From Lipingzhangella_A rawalii (GTDB taxonomy: Bacteria; Actinomycetota; Actinomycetes; Streptosporangiales; Streptosporangiaceae): a stretch of 47,177 nt of DNA. The notes below the pieces were generated by a model, which was given only the letters and a program-made list of their open reading frames with translations, ran no database searches and was not told the origin of the DNA. The position numbers were made by a program, and so were the translations under genes. Within the stretch, counting starts at the first letter, position 1. Every line of letters starts with the position of its first letter. Location: assembly GCF_031628175.1 (NCBI RefSeq), contig NZ_JAVLVT010000011.1, forward strand, positions 1 to 47,177. The letters run 5' to 3'. Shown here one piece after another: positions 1 to 7,355 of this stretch.

Positions 1-43
1 ACAGCTGCTGGGCCAGCTGGTGCATGGGGGTGGTGGGCGGTGA
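1..43 (+). CDS. C-terminal end of small hypothetical protein (partial)
   Basis: Only the last 13 codons of a gene entering from the left edge are present, ending in a Gly-rich tail (HGGGGR) and TGA at 41-43. They match the end of the complete 64-residue protein at 13083-13277. The stop overlaps the GTG start of the next gene as GTGA, exactly as in the second copy. Function unknown. Confidence 0.6.
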   Translation, partial: QLLGQLVHGGGGR

Positions 44-443
44 TTCCTGCTCCCCGACACCCCGAGGGCAGCCCTCCGAGCGCGGAGCCGGGCGGGTTGG
101 CGCGGCGGGCCTGGGCGTCCGTAGACGATGAGTATCGGCATGTGGCCCTGGCGGTGGAGGGCACCGAATACGTGTTCTCGGCTGGGGCGCGGGATGTCGG
201 TACCTCGGTGCGGCTCCTACGTCGCCTGGCCGCCGCGGCGCACTTCGCGGCGGGGGCGTTGGAGCAGTGTCACCGGGAGCTTCAGGCCCAGCGGGAGGCC
301 CTGGAACAGGCCCAGGCCTGCCTGCCCCGCTGCGGCCTGTGCACCCACCCCACCACCGGAACCGGGTCCACCTGCACCTGGTGCGGACACCCCCAACCCC
401 CAGCCCACCCCTGATCCCCAACAACCACCCCGACACCCCCGGG
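2..443. repeat. 442-bp direct repeat, copy 1
   Basis: This segment is repeated at 13236-13677 with a constant offset of 13,234 bp and no gaps. The differences I see are position 12, one base near 91, and a cluster of substitutions at about 110-130; the remainder appears identical up to 443, where similarity stops abruptly. It carries the end of one small gene and all of the next. The left edge of the repeat is cut by the window, so it may be longer. Confidence 0.9.
40..414 (+). CDS. Small zinc-ribbon-tailed hypothetical protein, copy 1
   Basis: A 124-residue protein starting at GTG 40 and translationally coupled (GTGA) to the gene before it. The N-terminus is Pro/Ser-rich. The middle (about residues 28-90) is helical and ends in a Gln/Glu-rich stretch that could form a coiled coil. 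The C-terminus has two CxxC pairs (CGLC and CTWC) spaced like a small zinc ribbon, then a Pro-rich tail. A near-identical paralogue lies at 13274-13648, differing mainly around residues 24-30. I do not recognise a characterised family. The coupled small partner gene and the zinc ribbon would fit a protein- or nucleic-acid-binding accessory role, but this is conjecture. Confidence 0.7.
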   Translation: MIPAPRHPEGSPPSAEPGGLARRAWASVDDEYRHVALAVEGTEYVFSAGARDVGTSVRLLRRLAAAAHFAAGALEQCHRELQAQREALEQAQACLPRCGLCTHPTTGTGSTCTWCGHPQPPAHP

Positions 444-643
444 AGGAACGTGTGCCCGGTCCAGCACCACGCCCCCCCCGGGGGCTTCCCGCCACCGACG
501 GAGTCTCCGGCGGCTGTGCGTGTCGGCCGCGGATCTGCTGGATGGGAAACCTGAGAGCGGGATCCCAGGCTCGCTGGTTTACACATACGTGGAGAGAAAG
601 CGTTCCTGGATGGCAGAGGAATCACAGTCAGGGCTGCTGGCTC

Positions 644-1120
644 TCAGCTGTTGGGGCCTGTTTCGGCGAAGTGGAGTAGTGGCACGTCGTAGAGGCTGGA
701 GTTTGGGGTGCGGTGCATGGTCGGGGATGTGGTCTCGATGAGTAGCATCTCGGTGAGGAATTGGACGCGCGCGGCCAGGAGATGGCTGGTGTGACCAGCG
801 GCGCTGTGCTCCTTGAGTCCGACGGCGACGTGGATGTGTGGGGAGATGGACCCGGTGGTCTCGGCGTAGGCTAGGGTGCCGCCACCGAGGACTTCGACAT
901 TGCTGAGCTGGACCTTGGACCAGACCGGTGCGTCAGGGTCAGTGAGCTTCTCGCAGGTGCCAACAATGTCGACGTGGGAGAAGCCGGCGATGAACATGGG
1001 AATGTAGCCCTGCCGGATGTCATTGGCGTGACAGAACGCGTGTAACGAGGAGAAGAAGTCCTCGCCGTGCTCGAAGACGAGACCGAAGGTTCGCCCTTGG
1101 GTAAGTTCGTGGCTGCGCAC
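644..1120 (-). CDS. DUF296/PPC-domain protein
   Basis: A 158-residue protein starting at GTG 1120, with GGAGG just upstream, 19 bp after the asparaginase stop. The whole length fits the DUF296 (PPC/PCC) fold, a trimeric domain found alone in bacteria and fused to AT-hooks in plants. The visible signature is HIHVAVGLKE followed by a second His-containing stretch (AAGHTSHLL) and the closing strand with TEMLL. Bacterial members may bind small molecules or metal through the conserved histidines, but no reaction is established. It is last in a leftward three-gene set with the XRE regulator and the asparaginase and shares the divergent control region with the lanthipeptide genes, so it may be an accessory of that pathway. 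Confidence 0.75.
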   Translation of the reverse strand: MRSHELTQGRTFGLVFEHGEDFFSSLHAFCHANDIRQGYIPMFIAGFSHVDIVGTCEKLTDPDAPVWSKVQLSNVEVLGGGTLAYAETTGSISPHIHVAVGLKEHSAAGHTSHLLAARVQFLTEMLLIETTSPTMHRTPNSSLYDVPLLHFAETGPNS

Positions 1121-1139
1121 GGTTCCTCCGCTTCGTCAG

Positions 1140-2168
1140 TTATGGGGTGGATGCGGGATGGGTGTAGCCGCCCGCGGCGGCGAAGGCTTCGGTGATCTCC
1201 GAGTGGTCGTGGCCGGTGGCCAGCAGAGTCCACAACAAGACGCGGGCTTTGAGTGGGTCCAGGAACCCGGCGCGAATCCATCCGCGGTGCAACAGGTCCT
1301 GTTCGGAGCCGGGGAAGGCGTAGGTGGTGGCGAGGCCTGATCCGGCCCCCGCACGGGAGGCCAGAATGGCGGGCACGCGCCCTGCGAGATCGTCGAGCAT
1401 GGGCAGCAGGCGTTGGGGAACATGGCCGACCCCGAACGCGGCGATCACGACTCCATCGCTGCGTTCAGCAAGGCCATCCAGCAGCACACCGTCATCGCCA
1501 AGACACATAGTCACCAGGGCGACGCGGGGATGTGTGACCGGCGCCGTGCGTTGGAGCGCGTATCGGTGGGTGGGTTGGTTATGCACGCGAGGAATGCCTT
1601 CGACGAGGTAGCCGAGGGGGCCGCCGTTGGGCGATTGGAACGCCGATCCGCTGGTGGTGTGGGTCTTGCGGACTCGGCTGGCCGCATGGATCTCGTCGGC
1701 GAGGACGACGAGTGCTCCCAGCTGCCGAGCCGAGGGGTGGGCGGCGGTTTGGATGGCGGCGAGAAGGTTGGCGGGGCCATCGGCTCCGGCGAGGGTGGGG
1801 TTGCGCATGGCGCCGGTAATCACGATGGGCTGCGGGGCGGTGTTTAGCACGTCGAGGAGGTAGCTGGTCTCTTCGATAGTGTCGGTTCCCTGGGTGACCA
1901 CGATTCCGTCCACAGTGCCGGAGGCCAGGCGCTTGTTGATGTGCGCGGCCAGCGCGGTGATGTCGGTGAGGTCCAGGGAAGCGCCGGGCATGCGCCGGTA
2001 GTCCTCGACATCGATGTCGATCCCGGTCTCGCTGAGCCCCGGTACTGCCTGTAGGAGCTGGGATGCCGATAGCGCGGGGACCACACCCCCGGCGCCCGTT
2101 TCGGCCATGGCGATCGTTCCGCCAAGCCCGTAGACCACCACACGCGGTCGGTCCTCGCAGGTGGGCAT
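1140..2168 (-). CDS. L-asparaginase family amidohydrolase
   Basis: A 342-residue protein of about the usual length for bacterial asparaginases, which hydrolyse L-asparagine to aspartate and ammonia. Catalytic elements are intact: GGTIA at residues 16-20 (nucleophile Thr18), TQGTDT at 92-97 (Thr95 and Asp96), and Lys168 in the stretch SRVRKTHT. No signal peptide is evident, so it is probably cytoplasmic. The ATG at 2168 has GGGAG upstream. It lies 39 bp after the XRE regulator and 19 bp before the DUF296 gene on the same strand, so the three are probably co-transcribed. Its place beside a lanthipeptide methyltransferase that targets aspartate-type residues is suggestive, but free-asparagine metabolism is equally possible. 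Confidence 0.88.
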   Translation of the reverse strand: MPTCEDRPRVVVYGLGGTIAMAETGAGGVVPALSASQLLQAVPGLSETGIDIDVEDYRRMPGASLDLTDITALAAHINKRLASGTVDGIVVTQGTDTIEETSYLLDVLNTAPQPIVITGAMRNPTLAGADGPANLLAAIQTAAHPSARQLGALVVLADEIHAASRVRKTHTTSGSAFQSPNGGPLGYLVEGIPRVHNQPTHRYALQRTAPVTHPRVALVTMCLGDDGVLLDGLAERSDGVVIAAFGVGHVPQRLLPMLDDLAGRVPAILASRAGAGSGLATTYAFPGSEQDLLHRGWIRAGFLDPLKARVLLWTLLATGHDHSEITEAFAAAGGYTHPASTP

Positions 2169-2207
2169 AGGGCTCTCCCTTCTCTGATGCTGATTCTGTG
2201 GGGCAGC

Positions 2208-3653
2208 CTACTGCCTGGGGGCCTGGAGGCTGCCGATGAAACGGCAGGCACGGTCGACGCCCTCGGTGGACAACAGACGACTGGACGGTTGGGTCAAGCC
2301 GGCGAAACCGTATGCGCCTAGCTGGGCGCACCGGTGGCCCAGCCATGTCCAGTCCAGGTCGAGGTAGTCGGCGAGTGCTTGGAGGCGTAACGCCGGCGTG
2401 GCTGCGCCGATCACGGAGCTGGCATGGGTGTCGCCCGTGACGTCGGTGTACTCGCGTACCGTCGGGATGCTGTCGGTGGCGTCCACGTGCCAGATGCCGT
2501 CCGCCCCGAGCCACGTGGCGATGATCGCCTGGCGTCCGGGATCGAGAACGAATCCTTCCACTGTGCTATAGGCAGGATCGGGGGAGAGGTGGACCTGGAT
2601 GGCGAAGGATTCCATCAGTGCGGCGGCGAGCAATACGAGGATCCTGGCTGTCCGTGGCGTGGCACGGACCACCGATTCGGGTACGCAGAAGGAGCGCGTG
2701 GCTCCGGAAGGGTACCGGGCCGAGAGAGCTTGGAGGTAGTGGTACTTGTGAGCGAACAGGAGCCAAGTGCTGGCTTCTTCACCGGTGCGCTCGCGGGTCC
2801 AGAAGGTCGGTGTGGAGGTGAGGTGTTCGCACTGCCGGAGGATGTAGCGGGCACAGAAATCCGAGCCGATCCACAGCCTGGAGGTCTCGCTGAGTCCTGC
2901 GGCCATGTCGCGGCCGACAGCGGAACGGCGAAGGTCGGCGAAGTTTCCTAGTTCCTGTCGTTGTGCGGTGAGCAGCGCATCGTCGAACAGGAGCGCAGTG
3001 TCGAGTGAGCTGAGCGCCCACAGCAACCCCAGGGATAGATCGTCCAGAACGTAGGCGTCCGGGATGCGCAGCCGGTCGCTTTCGAGCGCTCGTGGCCCGC
3101 GGCGAACCTTGCGCGTATCCACGGCTACCACCTGCTGTTCGGCTTCATTGAGTCCGATTATGAGGTGGCTGCGGTGGGATGTCGGTGTTTCGGGCGCCGA
3201 AAGCCAGACATGATCACCTTCGCGGGAGGCACGGGAGATTCCCGCTTCGACGATGGCGCCGCCCATAAAGGTGCCGGGAAGTGCTTCAAGGGTGGTTTGG
3301 TGCCCCACGGTGACGTTTCCTCGCCAGATCCACAGCGGATTGGCGGGCAGGGTGGATTCGGGGTGTGGGCTCGTGTCCGGTGCCAGCGCTGCGGGGTGCT
3401 GGGGCTTCAGCAGCTCACGTGCACGCCGAAGGACGCCTCCAGTATTCAGAACGTCGTCGAGTTGGGCGGCCAGCCCGTCGGGGCAGTCCCGCTCGGCGGT
3501 CTCGATCTTGGCGATCATGCTTGCGCTGGTCCAAACCTGGCGTCCGAGTTCCGCTTGAGTCAGTCCGCGAGCCAAGCGCCAATGGCGCAGTTCCGCTCCG
3601 AACCAATCGCTCGGGGAACGACCTGGCCGTAGCGCCTTTAGGGGGTGTGGCAT
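2208..3653 (-). CDS. XRE-family regulator of the FxLD lanthipeptide locus
   Basis: A 481-residue protein. I chose the ATG at 3653 because GGAGG lies 6 bases upstream; the frame stays open to 3707, but that stretch overlaps an operator-like palindrome. The N-terminus (about residues 12-70) is a helix-turn-helix of the Xre type, with a clear recognition segment (LTQAELGRQVWTSASMIAKIE). The remaining 400 residues are a large sensor or effector part without a domain I can name. It includes a stretch with SFCVPESVV and ends close to GFAGLTQPSSRLL. It is transcribed away from the precursor gene and heads the asparaginase/DUF296 set. Autoregulation and control of the precursor promoter are likely from position. 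Confidence 0.8.
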   Translation of the reverse strand: MPHPLKALRPGRSPSDWFGAELRHWRLARGLTQAELGRQVWTSASMIAKIETAERDCPDGLAAQLDDVLNTGGVLRRARELLKPQHPAALAPDTSPHPESTLPANPLWIWRGNVTVGHQTTLEALPGTFMGGAIVEAGISRASREGDHVWLSAPETPTSHRSHLIIGLNEAEQQVVAVDTRKVRRGPRALESDRLRIPDAYVLDDLSLGLLWALSSLDTALLFDDALLTAQRQELGNFADLRRSAVGRDMAAGLSETSRLWIGSDFCARYILRQCEHLTSTPTFWTRERTGEEASTWLLFAHKYHYLQALSARYPSGATRSFCVPESVVRATPRTARILVLLAAALMESFAIQVHLSPDPAYSTVEGFVLDPGRQAIIATWLGADGIWHVDATDSIPTVREYTDVTGDTHASSVIGAATPALRLQALADYLDLDWTWLGHRCAQLGAYGFAGLTQPSSRLLSTEGVDRACRFIGSLQAPRQ

Positions 3654-3672
3654 CGGAGACCTCCGATAAAGA

Positions 3673-3704
3673 CTGAAGTGGACAGTGACGGTTGTCCAGT
3701 TCAG
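3673..3704. promoter_or_regulatory. Hyphenated palindrome, likely operator
   Basis: Arms CTGAAGTGGACA (3673-3684) and TGTCCAGTTCAG (3693-3704) are complementary at 11 of 12 positions, around an 8-bp spacer. The site ends 20 bp before the start codon of the XRE regulator, in the 266-bp gap shared with the lanthipeptide precursor. Size and symmetry suit a dimeric Xre-type repressor, so autoregulation is the simplest reading. Confidence 0.6.
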
Positions 3705-3919
3705 CATCTCGACTCTACGGCGTGTGCGCCATCACTCTGGAACTCTCAGTGAAACATGGGCCATAGCAGTAGGGATTGCCGGTCTCGGGAGCGCTGGGAG
3801 GTCAACGGTCTTGTCGCATGTGATGAGCTCCGTCGCAGCAGTCTCCGGAGCCGGAACTGCCCACGCTGGTCACCAGCGGAAACTCTCGTGGTCTCGGCAC
3901 AGATCAAGGAGTGCAGCAG

Positions 3920-4114
3920 ATGAGAATGCCAACCACCGCCCAGAATGACGAGTTTCAGCAGGTCATGGACACCGAAGATGGGGGCGATCAGTCCGATCCA
4001 TTCGGTCTGGACATCACGTTCATCGAGAACACTCCCGCATCCGAGTCGGTGCTCATGTGCAGTACGGGTGACAACTGCGGAAGTTCCTGCCCGAGCGCGT
4101 GCACCACGTCGTAG
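3920..4114 (+). CDS. lanA: FxLD-family lanthipeptide precursor
   Basis: A 64-residue precursor. The ATG at 3920 is preferred because AAGGAG (3906-3911) sits 8 bases upstream; a GTG at 3911 is in frame but overlaps that site. The acidic leader contains the family-defining FGLD (residues 28-31) within FGLDITFIE. The C-terminal core is rich in Ser, Thr and Cys, with cysteines at 47, 53, 57 and 61 and eight Ser/Thr from residue 48 onward, enough for several lanthionine or methyllanthionine rings. The single core aspartate, Asp51 (followed by Asn52), is the natural target for the linked isoaspartate-type methyltransferase. The leader cleavage site is not evident and no dedicated protease or exporter is nearby. 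Confidence 0.9.
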   Translation: MRMPTTAQNDEFQQVMDTEDGGDQSDPFGLDITFIENTPASESVLMCSTGDNCGSSCPSACTTS

Positions 4115-4200
4115 GTCCAGTGCCGTTGGCGGAGTGACGCTGTGGTTGCCAGGTGGGCCGTAGGTCGGCCCGTGACGCGCAACGAACGGAGGGCAGACTA

Positions 4201-6237
4201 GTGGCACGTTCCCGCAGGCGCCTGTACCGAGGGATCGGTGCGGGGATGCTGCGCGCGGCGGCGAACCGTGGTGGACCGGACATGCCGCCGTGGCCAGGAG
4301 CCAAGGCACCGCTGGAGCACTGGCGCGGATGGCTAGTCACAGTATGGGCTGACGATACCTTTCGTCGGGCAGTCTCCGCTGCCAGTCCGAACTTGGAGCA
4401 CCGAGTCCAGTCGATCATCGATGGTCACTCGCCCAAGCCACGGCGGGTACGGCGGGCAGCACTGGCCATCGCCCGGTACGCGGTCAGGTACACGTGCCGA
4501 TCTACCCCGTTTGGCTGGTTCGCCGGCGTCGCGCCGATCACGTTCGGTGGCTCGACCAGGGTAGGAGTCGGCAACCGCCATCGGGTCATAACTCGAGCGG
4601 ACCCCCAAGCTCTGGACGCGGCGATCAGCTCTTGGGAAACCGACAGTGAGCGAATGGTCGACTTCGATGTTTGCGTCAACAACCTGGTGCAGCGACGCGC
4701 AGGACGCCTATATGTCCCCTCCGAAGGGCCTTCGGAGTTCTCCCTGGTGGCAACACCGGAGATTGAGCTGGTGATGGAGGCGGCCCGGTCACCGATGCCC
4801 TTCACCGTCCTCCGCGGCAAGCTCGCCGTCGAGTTTCCGGATACACCCGAACACCATTGGAATGCACTGCTCACACAGTTGTTGCGGATACGGCTGTTGC
4901 AGTCATCCTTGCGTGCACCCGCCACCGTTGCCGATCCGGTGACCCAGCTCCCCTCTGCTCTGCGCGAGCACATGAAAGGTTACAGGTCAGCGGTAGACCT
5001 ACGGCTGGAGGCGACAGTGCGTCTCCCGGCGTCGGTCGTCACGGAGGCTGAGACCGCCGCGACTGCCCTGACTCGGCTCGTCAGATATCCCGGAGGAACT
5101 CCGGCATGGCAGCGTTACACCGAGAGATTCGCCGAGCACTACGGCGACGGCGCTGAGGTGCCTGTGGAGCAGGTGATCGACCCGAAACAGGGATTGGGCC
5201 TCCCCGAAGGCTTCGCAGGAGTCGCTGAACCGCCTCGGCCGATGACCCTGCGGGACCGTTTGTTGCTGGAACTCGCCGCCACTGCGGCTCTAGAAGGCCG
5301 CACCGCGGTAGTGCTGTCCGAGTCGACGATCGAACGGTTGGAGGCCGCAGCCGGGAGGCCCGCACTTACTGCACCGCACCTGGAACTGTGCGCCCAGCTC
5401 CAGGCCCTGTCGAAACCGGCCCTGGACGCAGGGGCTTTTCGTCTTCGGGTTTCCACCGTCTCTCGTGGGGTGGGGTCGATGACGGGCCGGTTCTGGCACC
5501 TGTTCGACGATCCGGGCGTGAGGTGCACGGATCTGTCCACGGTCGAGCCCGGGGCGGAGTTGGCCCAGCTCTCCTTCCATCCCGCTCGTACCTCAGGCGA
5601 TCTGCTGACCCGGACACCGCAGGTGCTGCCCCGGATCGTTAGCGTCGGTGAGTTCCGGACCCGCACGCCAGAGATACTCTTCCCTAGTGACTTGGCCGTA
5701 GGGCTGAACGAGGGTCGGTTGTATCTCACCGAGACAGCGACCGGAACGCGGCTGGAGTTGCTCGCACCCACCGCGATCAACTTTCAGTGGAACAACTACA
5801 CCCCTCCCCTGGTCCGGTTCTTAGCCGAACTCAGCCGGGCTGCAACACCGCAGGTGACGTGGTTCGATTGGGGAGCCGCATGGGCGCTGCCGTTCACACC
5901 AGCGCTGCACTATCGTCGATCCATCTTGACGCCGGCCCGCTGGAAACTCCATGCGCGGGAATTGCCTGGACACGCCGCGACATCACAGGAATGGACTGAT
6001 GGCCTGCACGACTGGATGAGGCGGCTCAATGTTCCCGACCAGCTGCTGCTCGCCCAGGACGACCAGCAACTTCCCCTTGACCTGCGTCACGAAATGCACC
6101 GGGAGCTGCTGCGTTCCCACCTTGCCACAGCCCCCAACAGTGTCGCGGTTCTAGTGGAATCACCATCGTGTGACGCCGATGGATGGATCGATGGGCGTGC
6201 CCACAGCCTCGTCTTCCCGCTGGGAGCACGCTCATGA
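4201..6237 (+). CDS. lanB: Lantibiotic dehydratase, glutamylation domain (LanB N-terminal part)
   Basis: A 678-residue protein from GTG 4201, with GGAGGG 7 bases upstream; an upstream GTG at 4153 is in frame but has no such site. It matches the N-terminal part of class I LanB enzymes, which use glutamyl-tRNA to glutamylate Ser/Thr of the precursor. The most recognisable stretch is RYTCRSTPFGWFAGV (residues 96-110). The protein ends where full-length LanB would continue into the elimination domain; here that domain is carried separately by the protein at 7356-9407. So this is a split dehydratase, as in thiopeptide pathways. It follows the precursor by 86 bp, and its stop overlaps the LanC start as ATGA. 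Confidence 0.9.
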   Translation: MARSRRRLYRGIGAGMLRAAANRGGPDMPPWPGAKAPLEHWRGWLVTVWADDTFRRAVSAASPNLEHRVQSIIDGHSPKPRRVRRAALAIARYAVRYTCRSTPFGWFAGVAPITFGGSTRVGVGNRHRVITRADPQALDAAISSWETDSERMVDFDVCVNNLVQRRAGRLYVPSEGPSEFSLVATPEIELVMEAARSPMPFTVLRGKLAVEFPDTPEHHWNALLTQLLRIRLLQSSLRAPATVADPVTQLPSALREHMKGYRSAVDLRLEATVRLPASVVTEAETAATALTRLVRYPGGTPAWQRYTERFAEHYGDGAEVPVEQVIDPKQGLGLPEGFAGVAEPPRPMTLRDRLLLELAATAALEGRTAVVLSESTIERLEAAAGRPALTAPHLELCAQLQALSKPALDAGAFRLRVSTVSRGVGSMTGRFWHLFDDPGVRCTDLSTVEPGAELAQLSFHPARTSGDLLTRTPQVLPRIVSVGEFRTRTPEILFPSDLAVGLNEGRLYLTETATGTRLELLAPTAINFQWNNYTPPLVRFLAELSRAATPQVTWFDWGAAWALPFTPALHYRRSILTPARWKLHARELPGHAATSQEWTDGLHDWMRRLNVPDQLLLAQDDQQLPLDLRHEMHRELLRSHLATAPNSVAVLVESPSCDADGWIDGRAHSLVFPLGARS

Positions 6238-7304
6238 CCACACTGCCCCTGCCGCGCCTCCAGGACCTGGCCGTAGGATCACTGGGACTCGCGCTAGCGC
6301 ACGTTGAGCGTGGTGATTTCGACGCGGTGCGCCATGCTCTAACGCATGCGGTTGCCGGCGGGGTTAGTTCCGGAAGCAACGCATCGCTGTTTCACGGCGC
6401 CCCGGCGCTAGAGTTCGTCCTCAACTGTGCAGGAGCAGATCGCAGTGATGTGCGCGAGGCCGTAGATCGCGTCGTGGTGGCTCGGCTCGCCACAGCACGC
6501 CAGCGTCAGAAGTCAGGTGCGCTGGCATCCGTGGCGGAATTCGATCTCATCGAGGGCCTCGCCGGGCTGGGGGCGCTGCTTCTGACCCGGGGGACCCCAT
6601 CACCGATCCTGGAGGACGTGCTGGCCTACCTGGTCTCCCTGGCACAGCCAATCCACAGCGTTGGTCAGAAGCTACCAGGCTGGTGGACCTCCGCCGGCCC
6701 TTCCGGTACGGAACTCGATGGCGGTCACGGCAACAACGGTATCGCCCACGGCATCAGCGGCCCCCTCGCCGTGCTGTCCCTCGCCGTACGGCATGGTGTC
6801 CAGGTGCCGGGACACCACGAGGCCATCGCGTTGTTCGCCAGCTGGCTCGACACCTACGGCGGGGACTACTGGACCACCCGTAAGCAGCTGAAGGCAAGTC
6901 AACCGCGCACGCTGACACCGTCGCGCCCATCCTGGTGCTACGGCCGAGCCGGCATCGCCCGCGCCCAACAGCTGGCCGCGTTAGCCCTCGACGATCCGGC
7001 CCGGCGATATGCCGCAGAGGAAGCCCTCTTGCAGACCTTGACCGACCCGGCCTGGCTGGGCCGGATCAACGACGCCACTCTGTGTCACGGATGGGCCGGA
7101 CTGCTCTGCGTCACCCGAACCGTCACCAATGACAGTCCGACCCCGGATCGCTTCGCCACGCTGTCCGCAGATCTGCACCAGCGTCTGATCGCCGACATAG
7201 ACGACTTGCCCGAATCCGGATTCCTGGAAGGCCGCCTCGGAGCCCAACTTGCCGCCGAGGGCACCGACACCACCGGATGGACTCGCCTACTACTGATCAC
7301 TTGA
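6234..7304 (+). CDS. lanC: Lanthionine synthetase C (cyclase)
   Basis: A 356-residue LanC-like cyclase, which adds cysteine thiols to dehydroalanine/dehydrobutyrine to close thioether rings. The ATG at 6234 overlaps the LanB stop. Family motifs are in order: GHGNNG (from residue 164), WCYGRAG (zinc ligand Cys235), CHGWAG (zinc ligands Cys284 and His285) and the late FLEGRLG. All three zinc ligands and the active-site His165 are present, so the enzyme should be active. It is slightly shorter than the roughly 400 residues usual for LanC, with the difference mostly at the N-terminus. Confidence 0.92.
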   Translation: MTTLPLPRLQDLAVGSLGLALAHVERGDFDAVRHALTHAVAGGVSSGSNASLFHGAPALEFVLNCAGADRSDVREAVDRVVVARLATARQRQKSGALASVAEFDLIEGLAGLGALLLTRGTPSPILEDVLAYLVSLAQPIHSVGQKLPGWWTSAGPSGTELDGGHGNNGIAHGISGPLAVLSLAVRHGVQVPGHHEAIALFASWLDTYGGDYWTTRKQLKASQPRTLTPSRPSWCYGRAGIARAQQLAALALDDPARRYAAEEALLQTLTDPAWLGRINDATLCHGWAGLLCVTRTVTNDSPTPDRFATLSADLHQRLIADIDDLPESGFLEGRLGAQLAAEGTDTTGWTRLLLIT

Positions 7305-7355
7305 CCAGGATCACCACGCGCCGTGAGGGCCACAACCAAGGAGCGTGCCGAGCCC

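Noticed and set aside
4153..4200. Longer LanB start at GTG 4153
   Set aside because: No ribosome binding site precedes it, whereas GGAGGG is ideally placed for GTG 4201.
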